From: Rhizophagus irregularis
Lineage: Eukaryota; Glomeromycota; Glomeromycetes; Glomerales; Glomeraceae
NCBI RefSeq assembly: GCF_026210795.1
Contig: NC_089430.1
Coordinates: 3,534,001-3,598,000, forward strand
Length of the DNA stretch: 64,000 nucleotides
Direction of reading: 5' to 3'
Shown one piece after another: positions 51,223 through 61,050 of the stretch. Both the position numbers and the translations under genes were made by a program. Each line of letters starts with the position of its first letter. Position 1 is the stretch's first letter. The notes beneath the pieces were generated by a model. The model saw only the letters and a list, made by a program, of their open reading frames with translations, made no database searches and was not told where the DNA came from.

Positions 51223-54200
51223 AAGCATACCTCTAGAAGGGAGAGTGCGAATTCTAGAAAACCCTCTAACGAAAATAGTGCAAAAAGAGTGAATTGGAAG
51301 GATCCATTAAAAGAAATCAGACCTATTGAAAAGCCAATTCAACTATTAAAAAGACCTACATATGTTCTCAACATTTTATATAATAACTTTGGAATTTATT
51401 TATCGAAATGACTACAGCAAAATAAAATAATGTATAATTTATGGCAAGTAGCAGGAGGAAAAGTAGAAAATCGTGAATCTTCTCTTCAAGCTGTGCTTAG
51501 AGAAACAAAAGAAGAAATAGCGCTAGATATTAAAAAAGATGAATGTGTATTTTTATTTAACAATCCAGCTTTTAATTGTGATATTTATTTAACGAAAGTA
51601 CCTGATTATCAAGAGTTACAGCAAACTGAACTTAAAAAACAAGGAGTTTGGACAATTACTTCTTTCGAACAATTCCAATTTATGGTGAAACATAATGAAT
51701 TAACCTTAACGCTAGTTAATTATTGTACTGATATTCTTAACCAATTAATTAGAGAAGAACCAGCATATCTTAATCAAAAAGAAAGAGCTGAAGAAGCCTT
51801 GTATGGAGAAGCGATTGTATATGGACAACCTATTAATGTTTTAATAGATTCAGGAGCTGTAGGTTGTATTATTTCTAAAAGATTCCTAGATAAAATTAAT
51901 AAAGGAATTGAATTACCTACAAATATTAAAATCATCGATGTAACAGGACAAAAATCATCACCACTAGGAATGGTTCAGCAAGTTCCAGTGCAAATGAGGG
52001 ATATTAAAGTCCATGTCAATATGATAGTCACAAACTCAGCTGAATATAATGTTCTGCTTGGTAATGAATAGTTGAAAAAGGTTAATGCAAACATCGATTA
52101 TAGACAGAATACCATTACCATTAAATATGAAAGAATCTAACAACAAATTCCTGTCACATGTTCACAAAAATTGGACCTAACAAAATATACAGTCATTGAC
52201 CTAGTAGATGAATTAGAATTAGAAGATGAGTTAGAAGACACCATAGCAGTTCCATTTTATAAGGCAAAAATAATCAAAAGTACTTTTCAAATCAATGATC
52301 GGCAATATCATCCAGGGTATTTGGAATATATTAAGCAACAAAGTCATAATAGTACTGGCATAATTAATAGTAAAGGGCTAGGAAAATGCCTATGTAAAAC
52401 CTTAGAAGATCAAGAAGTTTGTAATAATTGTCAAATAGTTCAATAAGACTGGAATATTTATTACGTGATGCAAGAATCAGAAAGTCCAAATGTATCTAAT
52501 ATTCAATTAGAACCAGAAAAAGTTGTACCAATTGGAAAATTAGAGGAAAGTCAATACCAATTACTTCATCAACTATTGGATAAAAACAAAGATCTATTCG
52601 CTAAATCATTACAAACTCCAGAAGGGGAACATATTATTATCACTGAAGAAGTGCCACCTATCAAAAAACGAGTTTATAGGACAGCACCAAAGAAAAATGA
52701 ATTTATTGAGAGTGAAATAAATGTCATGTTAGAACAAGGGCTAATAGAACCTTCAACTAGCCCCTGATCATTTCCAGTACTAGTGGTAGTGAAAAAGAAG
52801 AATGGAAAACTTAGGTTTTGCATTAATTATAAACCTCTTAACGATATTACAAAAAAGGATAATTACCCGCTTCCAAGAATTGATGAATTATTAGATTCTC
52901 TACAAAATGCACAATGGTTCACCACTTTAGATTTAGCATCAGGGTATTGGCAAATAAAAGTAAGAGCAGAAGATCAGGAAAAAACAGCCTTTATCACAAA
53001 ATTTGGAACATACGAATTCAAGGTTATGCCTTTTGGACTTTGCAACGCACCTGCAACATTCCAGTGAACTATGGACAAAGTTTTACATGAGATAAAGGAA
53101 AAGTTCATTTTAGTTTATCATGATGATGTCATTATATATTCAAAAACTTTTAAAGATCATATTCAACATTTGGAAGAAGTCCTAAATAGAATTCGTAAGG
53201 CGAATCTAAGATTAAAAGCAAAAAAATGTCATTTTGCAGTAGCAGAACTTCAATTTTTAAGATATATTGTGAGGAAAAAAGGTGTTAAACCTGATCCAGA
53301 AAAAGTCAATAAAATGGTTAATTACCTGGAGCCTCAAAATATTAGAGAATTACGCAGAATCCTAGGATTATTCTCCTATTATCAACGTTTCATCAAAGAT
53401 TTTGCTAAAGTTGCTGATCCAATGTACAAATTATTAAAAAAGGATGCACCTTACAAATGGATGAATTTACAACAGAAAGCATTTGAGAATTTAAAAGATA
53501 AATTAATAACAGCACCGATCGTACAATACCCAGATTTTTCAAAACCTTTCTTCTTATATACCAATGCTTCAATTATAGGACTAGGCGCAGTACTTGCACA
53601 GAAAACTGATGATCAAGAGTATGTAATTGCGCATGCTAGTCGAACTTTAATACCAGCAGAAAAGAATTATGCCATCACAGAATTGGAATGCCTTGCGATT
53701 GTATGGGCAGTTAAATATTTTTGACATTATCTTTATGAAAGTAAATTTACCATCATCACCAATCATGCAGCACTCAAGTGGTTACTAAATTCAATAACGG
53801 AAAATAATAATAAAAGATTGGAAAGATAGAAGATTGCCTTATCAAAATATAAATATGATATTGTATATCGGAAAGGAACTAAACATGCGAATGCTGATGC
53901 ATTCTCTCATCTTGACTCAACCTCAACTAATAATCACACCAATCCTTTAACTTCACATAATGATCATGGATGAACAACTATATAATGAATTAATCTTATT
54001 TTTAACAACTCTCACTTTTATGGATGGTATAACGGATAAACAGAAAACCCAAATTTGGAAAAACTCAACCCAATATATTTATCAAAACAATATTTTATTT
54101 AGGAAAATAAAGGATGGTATAAGAAAAGTAATTCTATGCGAACAAGTAGAACCCATTTTATATCACTTTCATACAGATATGAGCGGTGCTTATTTAGGAA

Positions 54201-55230
54201 TAGACGCTATAATTGGAAAATCAAAGATCGATATTATTGGCCACAATTAGAAGAAGATGTAAAAGAATATATAAGAACTTGCGATATTTGTCAAAGAAGA
54301 GGACCTACCAATCGGCGAAAAGAACTGATACCAATACTAGTTAAGGGGCCATTTTACAGGATAGGAATTGACATTAAAGGACCATTACCAATCACTAGTA
54401 GCGGAAATAGATATATTATTGTTGCCATGGATTATTTTACAAAATGATCAGAAGCAAGAGCGATATCCAATATTAAAGCAGAAATAGTAGCTAAATTTAT
54501 TTATGAAGAAATTATTTGTAGACATGGAGTTCCACAAGAAATTCTATTAGATAGAGGAACATCATTTATGAATAAATTAATTGATGAATTATGCGAAAAT
54601 TATCAAACTAAACATCGCCTTACCTCAGCTTATAGATCTCAAACAAATGGAATAGTTGAAAGATTTAATCAGACAATTGGTGAATGTATAGCAAAACTAG
54701 TTCAAGATAATAATAAGGAATGGGATCAATTAATTGATGCAGTACTTTTGGTATATCGAACGAAAAAACATAATACTACAGAAAAAACACCATTCTATTT
54801 AACTTATGGACGAGAAGCAACTTTACCAATTGATTTAAAAATTCCATCACAAATATCTCAAAATGAAAAAGATCCAATGCAAAAACAAATTTATCAATTG
54901 ATAGTTGAATTAGAGGAAGAACGAAATGATGTTTCATTAAGAATTGAAAAAGAACAAACGAAGCAAAAACAAGTATATGATCAACAAGGAATCTCAGAAA
55001 AATTAAAAATAGGAGATCAAGTCTTAGTAGAATGAACGTGGCTTAAAAATAATTTCTCAGCAAAATTAGAAAATAAGTGGATAGGACCTTATTTTATTCA
55101 TGAAGTACTTAACGATAATGTTTATAAACTTAGAAATTTAGATGGAAAACTAATTAAAAATGTAATTCATGGGAATAGACTTAAGCAATATCATAAGCGA
55201 AGATTAGAACTGATAGTTATAATTTGAAAA
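51217..55230 (+). pseudogene. Pol polyprotein: Nudix - protease - RT - RNase H - integrase
   Basis: All five domains lie in one frame (two compensating frameshifts between 53960 and 54240) with about a dozen stops. Nudix: 51355-51750. Protease: INVLIDSGAVGCIIS at 51835-51880, ending LLGNE. RT: VVKKKNGKLRFCINYKPLN, TTLDLASGYWQI (first Asp), VMPFGLCNAPATFQ and LVYHDDVIIYS (53113-53145). RNase H: FLYTNASIIGLGAVLAQ, where the usual first catalytic Asp is Asn. Integrase: a degenerate HHCC zinc part ending TCDICQRRG, then IGIDIKGPLP, EILLDRGTSF and TNGIVERFNQT (D, D, E all present), then a WIGPYFIHEVL chromo-like/GPY end. Stops at 51409, 52072, 52765, 53065, 53722, 53827, 54445 and 55033 replace likely Arg, Trp or Gln codons. 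Confidence 0.9.
51355..51756 (+). pseudogene. Nudix hydrolase domain embedded in Ty3 Pol
   Basis: YVLNILYNNFGIYLSK, a TGA at 51409, then NLWQVAGGKVENRESSLQ and RETKEEIAL. The Nudix signature G-x5-E-x7-R-E-U-x-E-E-x-G-U is met at G(51457), E(51475), R-E(51499-51504) and E-E(51511-51516); the late Gly is Ala and one hydrophobic position is Thr. The metal-binding Glu residues are intact. Strands before and after (CVFLFNNPAFNCDIYLTK; GVWTITSFEQF) fit the fold. Family members hydrolyse nucleoside diphosphates linked to another moiety, such as oxidised dNTPs, NADH or mRNA caps; the substrate here cannot be told. It ends where the protease begins, in the same frame. Confidence 0.85.
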
Positions 55231-55270
55231 ATCATACAGAGTTTAAAAATAATTTTATTAAAATAGAAAA

Positions 55271-56015
55271 TTATAATTGTTTATTAATATTATTATCATC
55301 AACATATTCAAGACCATCGGCAACAAATATCTGGTCATAAAAAGTAGTAGAGAAGGAGGAATCGGTCGAATCTTCATCAGGCTTATATTCTATTAAATGC
55401 TCTGGTACTTGAAAAAAATGACTAACAGGAGCGTGCCAAGTAAAAGTAGCTATTTCATAGTCCTTTTTTAGTTGACCTAATTCTTTCCTTAGTTCGACGA
55501 TTTCTTCATCCTGCTGTATAATCTTCTTTTGGGCTTCCCAACATTCTTTTTGGATAATGGCCCACAGTTCATTATGGAATTGCGTTTCTTCTTCTTGTTG
55601 ACAAATTTGCCCAGATTGCAAAATTCCAAACTCTGTCAAAGTTGTAACTTCTTTTTATAAGGATTGAACTTGATCTTGTATTAATAAATGGAAGAATAGA
55701 AACACCAAATTAGTCAAAGACTAAGTGAATAAATCGATAATCCAGAAAAGTTCTACAGGGGGAGTCCATTTAAGACTAAATATCCTAGAGGTACAAGTAT
55801 TCCATCTGCAAGCTGAAAAGAGAAATCAACCGTTCAAGAACTGGATATAAGATCGAAATCCTGTCTGCAAGCTATTCCCGTTTAAAAAACATTTTAAGAA
55901 TCTTGTGTGCAATATTCACCCTTAAGTTGATGAACTTGTAATTTACAAGCAGCCTTTAGTGCCTTAAATCGAGCTTGTGATTTTTTGGAGGAAGTTTTTG
56001 AACGACGGCACGGCA
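55271..56015 (-). pseudogene. antisense accessory ORF of the Ty3 element (coiled coil)
   Basis: On the minus strand between integrase and 3' LTR. The upstream part from 56015 reads MPCRRSKTSSKKSQARFKAL and AACKLQVHQLKGEYCTQDS (basic, nuclear-signal-like). A gap of about 200 bp that looks like an intron or eroded segment follows, then VQSL, a TAA, KEVTTLTEFGILQSGQICQQ and on to 55271. The main part has heptad-like KKIIQQDEEIVELRKELGQL and an acidic end (EYKPDEDSTDSSFSTTFYDQ). I recognise no family. Antisense ORFs at this position are known from some Ty3 lineages of plants; function unknown. Confidence 0.55.
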
Positions 56016-56491
56016 TTTTAATATAAGAGTGTTAAGGGAATTATATGAGTTTTGACAAAAGTGATAGATGCAAAAGATTTTGCGATGAAGTGAAGAAAAG
56101 GAGATAGGAAAAATTAGGTTCTTAAATAAGAAAAAGATACGACGTGAAAAAATACGTTCTAGTTAAAATAACAAAAATGACGCGAAAAATTCAATAATAA
56201 CTGATAATTATTACATGTGGAAATAATTAAGGAGAAGAAAAAGTTATTTTTAGAACAAGGAGAAATGTTTCAAAATAGTAATACACGATTAACTAATTTA
56301 AGGGTAAAATCAATCAAACTAAATTAGTGGAACAATAATGTCATGATCTACTGAAATTAGTAGTTGATCACTAATAATATTAATTAATTAAGTGTGACAA
56401 TAAAATTCTTATTTAAAGACACATTCTATTTTGTTATGTTTCACTTTTCTCATCATGACGCCTTACGAAATTGTGTTATAAGACTTATTAA

Positions 56492-56803
56492 TTGAAGAAA
56501 ACAGTTCTCACGAATTGCGAAATGGATGATAAAACAAAAATTCATGTGACTTACCGATGTTTGTTAAGAGCTCAACGACTAAAACAAAGAATTCCAGCTT
56601 TAGTTTTCGCATATTTTTTAGGACAGCTTATTGAACAAAAGGAACTAACAAAAAAGCAAGTTAAACAAATAGTTTCAGAACATTATTATTGGATTTCTGT
56701 TCGTGTTTATTATATTTTCGAGATAAATCCTATTCAAATTTATTGTACTGTTAATACTACTGTTAATTTAATAAAACCTTTAAGACAAAATAAAATTAAG
56801 TAA
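56492..56803 (+). CDS. sense accessory ORF of the Ty3 element
   Basis: An uninterrupted 103-residue frame between the antisense ORF and the polypurine tract: MKKTVLTNCEMDDKTKIHVT, RCLLRAQRLKQRIPALVFAY, QLIEQKELTKKQVKQIVSEH, then a more hydrophobic end. It is helical and basic with no known domain. Unlike gag and pol it has no stops, but at this length that may be chance. Placement matches an env-like position, yet I see no signal peptide or clear membrane anchor. Confidence 0.4.
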   Translation: MKKTVLTNCEMDDKTKIHVTYRCLLRAQRLKQRIPALVFAYFLGQLIEQKELTKKQVKQIVSEHYYWISVRVYYIFEINPIQIYCTVNTTVNLIKPLRQNKIK

Positions 56804-56844
56804 TTGGTATTGGAAATTTAAAGACTCACAGGAGTTCGTTCTTT

Positions 56845-56857
56845 AAGGAGGGGAAAG
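56845..56857 (+). other. polypurine tract
   Basis: AAGGAGGGGAAAG ends exactly where the 3' LTR begins. It primes plus-strand DNA synthesis in LTR elements. Confidence 0.85.
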
Positions 56858-57481
56858 TGTTAAAATAGAAATGTGGCGCAGTAATTTTATGTAGATCAAT
56901 TTTGTAGATTATTTTGTAGATCTCTTGATTTTTTCGATTTTCTTGATTTTCTTGATTTTCTTGATTTATTTGATAAATCTGATAAATCTGATAAATTTGA
57001 TATATTTGATTTATTTATTTTATAAATTTTATTTATTTTATTTGTTATATTTTATTTATTTGATATATTTATTTTATTTTATTTATTTTATTTATTTATT
57101 ATATTTGTTTTATTTATTTTATCAAATATTCTTGATTTTTATTTTATTATAAATAGTGATAGGATTTTACCAAGTAGAAAAGGAGGGTAGTCAGTTAGTT
57201 AAGAATTGTATTGTAGTATTCGAGTTATACGAAAAGAGTATTATTTCCAGTAGTATAATTCAAGATAGTTAATTTCGCAACCAAGAGATTATCTATATTT
57301 TTCGTTATATTTAAAATCTTACATTATTTTAATAAAAACCTATTTTCTTTAACTAAACATCCAACGGTATTTCACATGATTATTTGTGATCGACTTAAGA
57401 CTCTCCTATTAAGTTAAACTCCAGTTAACCTGTTAAAGCGTTAAAGTTTTTCAGTTGGCTTTAATCGTTGACAGGATAACA
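56858..57481 (+). repeat. 3' LTR
   Basis: 624 bp, TGTTAAAATAG to GGATAACA. It is near-identical to the 5' copy over its last 350 bp, with small length differences in the AT-rich first third. Confidence 0.92.
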
Positions 57482-57485
57482 ATAT

Positions 57486-58370
57486 AAAGGGTTTAATTGT
57501 ATTTCAGTTATAAAACATTGGCACTTAATATTTATTGTTAAACTATTTGCTAAACTTCTTCCTATAGGTACTATTTTACTACAGCGAAAACCAAATCTAT
57601 ACAAAGAGTTTGTTTGTCCAAGATGCAATGCTAACAAAGAAGAAAACAGACACCATTTTATTGAATGTGAGGCCAATAAGAACTTATGGCCTATAATCAA
57701 AAGCAGAATGCAAAATGATATGATTTCCATAATCCAAAAATAGAGTAATATAACAGAGGATACACCTAAGATTATAAATAAGAAATTAAACCAGATACTA
57801 GAAACACAGTATGATAACAAAAAATTTTTTGATTTTTGCTTACTAGCCTTGGAAGCTAAGATTGACACTAATTTTTCCAAAATATCAAAACAAATATTTG
57901 GATTTTCAGAGTCAAAAAACATTTTATTTTTGGCCTCACTTCTGAACTTTTTCATCATTCACTTTAAGGAACTAATTTGGTTGCCTAGATGTAATGCTAC
58001 TAATGCATGAAAAAAGGCTAAAAATATTGGAAAAAAAGACAAATTAAATGAATCTGAAAATATGGATCATTATTTCAAATCCCCTCATCAAGCAATTAAA
58101 ACAGAATAAACAACAATCAAAGAAGAATAATATGACAAATTCACAGGAAGATCAAATGGAGTTTGGTGATACATCATTGGAATTGGACTCAGTACAGCCT
58201 GAAAACTTAAAAAATGAAAATCTCATATTATCAAAATGCTACAAAATGAGAAAAAAAGCTCAAGATCAAATGTGTTTACTAATTAATAACAACTGGTGGT
58301 TTAGTTGGGCTTATAAAAAGACAAAAAATGTTGTGAACAATGTTATAATTGATTTAGCAATAGTATAATT
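57486..58370 (+). pseudogene. C-terminal part of the second LINE protein
   Basis: Resumes in frame after the Ty3 insertion: YKGFNCISVIKHWHLIF, LLPIGTILLQRKPNLYKEFV, then CPRCNANKEENRHHFIEC (C-x2-C-x9-H-x4-C) and NKLNQILETQYDNKKFFDF to ELIWLPRCNATNA. Stops at about 57741 and 58008 break it. The 58048-58368 frame downstream is Lys/Asn-rich and probably the eroded tail of the same protein. Confidence 0.65.
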
Positions 58371-58639
58371 AATCTTAATTTGGAATTATATATAAATTTA
58401 CCAAATTTAAAAGGAAAAAAGGGAGGAAAAAATATATATATATATATAATAATAACAATAATTAATAGATATAATATTAATTATTTTTATTCTATAATCA
58501 ATAGACAACACTAATTATTTTTATTCTATATTTATTCTTATCTATATTTTGATGATTGCATCCTACTGGGTGGATATAGCTTATGATAATTTGTTTGTAT
58601 GATATATAAACTACATATCAATAAAGCATATATAAATCA

Positions 58640-58640
<1 letters not shown>

Positions 58641-58673
<33 letters not shown>

Positions 58674-58676
58674 TAA
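58641..58676. repeat. A-run plus (TA)n microsatellite at the LINE 3' end
   Basis: Poly-A followed by about 12 TA units, immediately after AATAAAGCATATATAAATCA. It is probably the expanded tail of the second LINE. Confidence 0.8.
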
Positions 58677-58886
58677 TTTAAATCTTGAGCAAAAAATAAG
58701 TACATTAAAAGTATATTTTAAGAGTATTTTAGGCATATTTTAGGTATATTATAAGTATACCGTGAATTAAAATTGATACTTATTTTAAGTATATTTTAAT
58801 AAAATTTTAAGTATATTTTAAGTATAAAGACTTTTCATAGGATTATTATAAGTAAGCGGAGTCCTGTTTGATGGGTATATTGGGAT

Positions 58887-59816
58887 TAGTGTTCTGAACG
58901 GGTCAGGTCAGGTCAGGTAATCCGTCTTACCTGACCTGACAAAAAAAATCGGGTCGGGTCAGGTTGGGTAACCTGTCTTATCTGACCCAACCCGTTAACC
59001 CGTTTGACCTGTGTATCAAAAATGACTAAAAAAATAAAAAAAACCTGGGATTTTAATTGAAAACGTCAAACCCGACATTTTTAGTTAAAGAAAAGTTTTT
59101 TTTTAATGAAAAACGTCAAATCTGACATTTTTTAGTTAAAAAAAACAAAAAAACATCAAACTTGACATTTTTTAGTTAAAAAAAAAACAAAAAAACATCA
59201 AACTTGACGTTTTTTTGTTAAAAAAGCAACGTTTCGGCATTTTTTTTAATATAATTTACATGAAAAAATGCTGAAACGTTTTTTCTTAATAATAATGCAA
59301 AAAAAAACATTTTGACATTTTTTTTTTATAATTTTATACGAAAAAACGCCAAAACATTTTTTCTGTAATAATTAATACAAAAAAATGTTTCAGTGTTTTT
59401 TTTTAATAATTTTATATGAAAAAACGCCAAAACGTTTTTCTATAATATAATTAATACAAAAAAATGTTTCGGCATTTTTTTTCTAATAATTTTATATGAA
59501 AAAATGCCAAAACGTTTTTTCTATAATATAATTAATACAAAAAAAACGTTTCGGCATTTTTTTTTCTAATAATTTTATATGAAAAAATGCCAAAACATTT
59601 TTTCTTAATAGTAATGCAAAAAAAAACGTTTTTGGTATTTTTTTTTACATATTTGACCCATCTGACCAGAAATATTATGTCAGGTCAAATGGGTCAACGG
59701 GTCAGGTCAAACTGTGATCTGACCCGAGGTCGGGTCATGAATTTGATGACCCGACCTGAAATTTTCAGGTCAACCCAACGGGTCACCTGAATTAACCTGA
59801 CCCATTCAGAACACTA
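58887..59816. mobile_element. 930-bp hAT-like MITE with GGGTCAGGT arms
   Basis: The ends TAGTGTTCTGAACGGGTCAG and TAGTGTTCTGAATGGGTCAG (inverted) differ at one base. The flanks ATTGGGAT (58879-58886) and ATTGGAAT (59817-59824) fit an 8-bp duplication with one change; TAG-type ends and 8-bp duplications are typical of hAT elements. The middle is an array of roughly 65-bp units alternating AAAAACGCCAAAACGTTTTT and AAATGTTTCGGCATTTTTTT, each itself nearly palindromic. No transposase. Confidence 0.75.
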
Positions 59817-59828
59817 ATTGGAATTATG

Positions 59829-60110
59829 ATCAGATTTTCAGTGAGGTACTCCTACCATATTACTATACTTCATTTGATGGACAGCTTTTTCATTCTAATG
59901 CACCTTGAAGACTTTTGCAAATATAGGCATACTAATATTGACATTCTGACAGTTATTGAAAAGGAGCGAAGGATCAGATTTTAGTGTGCGTACTCCTACC
60001 ATATTACTATACTTCATCTATTTAATAGTTTTCTCATCCTAACGCACTCAAGACTTTTGCAACATCGGGCCCACTAATATCGACGTTCGACAGTTGTCGA
60101 GAAAGTAAAG
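59829..60110. repeat. 144-bp direct duplication
   Basis: ATCAGATTTT...GTACTCCTACCATATTACTATACTTCAT...GACTTTTGCAA...CCCACTAATATCGAC appears at 59829 and 59973, with diverged middle parts. No coding frame. Confidence 0.7.
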
Positions 60111-60366
60111 TTAAAGCTCCGAAGTACTTCAGCCTAGTCTTTTTATCATTGATTCTATTAGGTCCTATGGAGTAGATGCGGACTTCTTTACGAAGTTTAC
60201 TTAGATCTGGATTTATATTAATGTTATTAGGGCGTTTTGGTTAAAAGTTATTTCTTTTTATTGCGGGGAAAATTAAATTTATCCGTAGTTAAGGTTCTTT
60301 CTGCTCTTGATCTACGATTAGTTTTAAAAAAAATTTTACTATAGTAAAATTAAATTATCGTAAGCT

Positions 60367-61050
60367 AGTTGCCTTACCTAAACCTCTTCAAAATTCTACG
60401 ATTAGTTTCTCTAAAATTTTACTATAGTATTATTATCATTTCAGTAAGGTTTTAGCAATTTCAGCACTTATAATAAGTTTCGTTAGTTTTGATTTCTTTT
60501 CTGTAGCTTTCGCCAACTTTTTAATAAGACTTTCATATAGTTTCGGCAAAGTTTTACCATTTCGGCATTTCGCTAATTTACTAAAACCCCTAGTTTCTTC
60601 AGCAACTTTATCTGTACTAGTACAGTAGGTCCTGTAGTTTCTATCACGTAAAAAGAGAGACAACTGCTAAGATAGATTGTTCCTAAACGTGTTTTACTCT
60701 CTAAGCATAATTACCATTTGACAGTGCACATGTAGGGTATTTTATAATATGACAAGTAGTTCGTTAATTAATAATGTTAGGTTTTAGTAATAGACTTTAT
60801 TGTCTGAAGTAAAGTTGCTTGCCGAAACCTAGGGGTTTAGGCAAGATGGCGTTTCGCCAAAAAGCGAAATTCTGCCGAAACTATATTAAAGTTATATTAA
60901 AAAACTGGCGAAACTTTGGAGAAAGGCGAAACTGCCGAAACTTATTATAAATGCCAAAACTGCTGAAACTCTGCCGAAACTATAATAAATCTATAGTAAA
61001 ATTTTGACGAAACTAATCGTAGGATTTTGAAGAGGTTTAGACAAGCAACC
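60367..61050. mobile_element. 0.7-kb foldback element with CGAAACT / AGTTTCG motifs
   Basis: AGTTGCCTTACCTAAACCTC with CTACGATTAGTTTC (left) and GGTTGCTTGTCTAAACCTC with CTACGATTAGTTTC (right, inverted) mark the arms. Inside, TTTCGGCA / TGCCGAAA and TTTCGCCA / TGGCGAAA recur throughout both arms up to the centre near 60700. A short minus frame at 60436-60663 is an artefact of these repeats. Confidence 0.65.

Larger units (their letters stand above)
48002..57481 (+). mobile_element. Ty3/gypsy-type LTR retrotransposon with Nudix domain (9.5 kb)
   Basis: Two LTRs begin TGTTAAAATAG and end GGATAACA, with flanking ATAT (47998-48001 and 57482-57485) as a 4-bp target duplication. The domain order protease, reverse transcriptase, RNase H, integrase is the Ty3 order. 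Unusual cargo: a Nudix domain before the protease and two ORFs (antisense and sense) between integrase and the 3' LTR. A hairpin element interrupts the gag region. Many stop codons and several frameshifts show this copy is inactive. It lies 7 bp from the Tc1 element. Confidence 0.92.
46440..58680 (+). mobile_element. second LINE, 5'-truncated, split by Tc1 and Ty3 insertions
   Basis: Coding remains are 46499-46791 and 57486 to about 58370; the 3' end is an AATAAAGC plus poly-A/(TA) tail near 58620-58676. The 46499 part reads LVKVKGYSRDVMNEMVDKLA, the end of an RNase H domain (compare KVKGHSGVKGNEEADRVAK of the first LINE). The 57486 part contains CPRCNANKEENRHHFIEC (zf-RVT-type) and ELIWLPRCN. 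Omitting the Tc1 and Ty3 insertions with one duplication each leaves one open frame across the junction. Confidence 0.8.
46006..58842. mobile_element. element B: inverted-repeat element carrying the nested LINE
   Basis: The left end CCCTATGAAAAGTTTTTATA and the right end inverted TCCTATGAAAAGTCTTTATA share about 160 bp of similarity (46006-46165 against 58690-58842), rich in ATACTTAAAATATACTTAAA. It is flanked by TTAT (46002-46005 and 58843-58846). Joining the flanks gives GTGACCTTTATTATAAGTAA, which is the sequence found uninterrupted at about 63130-63149 apart from one base. Superfamily unknown; no transposase of its own is seen. Confidence 0.7.
45799..58865. mobile_element. family A small repeat, split by element B
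   Basis: The ends AGGACTCCGCTTACTTATAA (45799) and the inverse TTATAAGTAAGCGGAGTCCT (ending 58865) are perfect inverted repeats. GATAGGTCACC and GGTGACCTTTAT extend the symmetry. Only 45799-46005 and 58847-58865 belong to family A; everything between is later insertions. Copies or fragments lie at 11040, 22100 and 63075. Confidence 0.7.

Noticed and set aside
51430-51756. Nudix domain as an independent host gene interrupted by the retrotransposon
   Set aside because: It lies between Gag knuckles and protease, in the Pol frame, with no target duplication or intron around it, and shares the element's decay pattern.
56492-56803. Envelope-like gene
   Set aside because: The position fits, but there is no signal peptide, transmembrane anchor or Cys pattern; left as an unknown accessory ORF.
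56925-57152. Leu/Ile/Phe/Tyr-only open frame in the 3' LTR
   Set aside because: It is a product of TTTATTTGAT repeats inside the LTR; the same sequence in the 5' LTR is not open in the same way.
60436-60663. Minus-strand 75-codon frame
   Set aside because: It lies wholly within the arms of the foldback element and mirrors its CGAAAC repeats.
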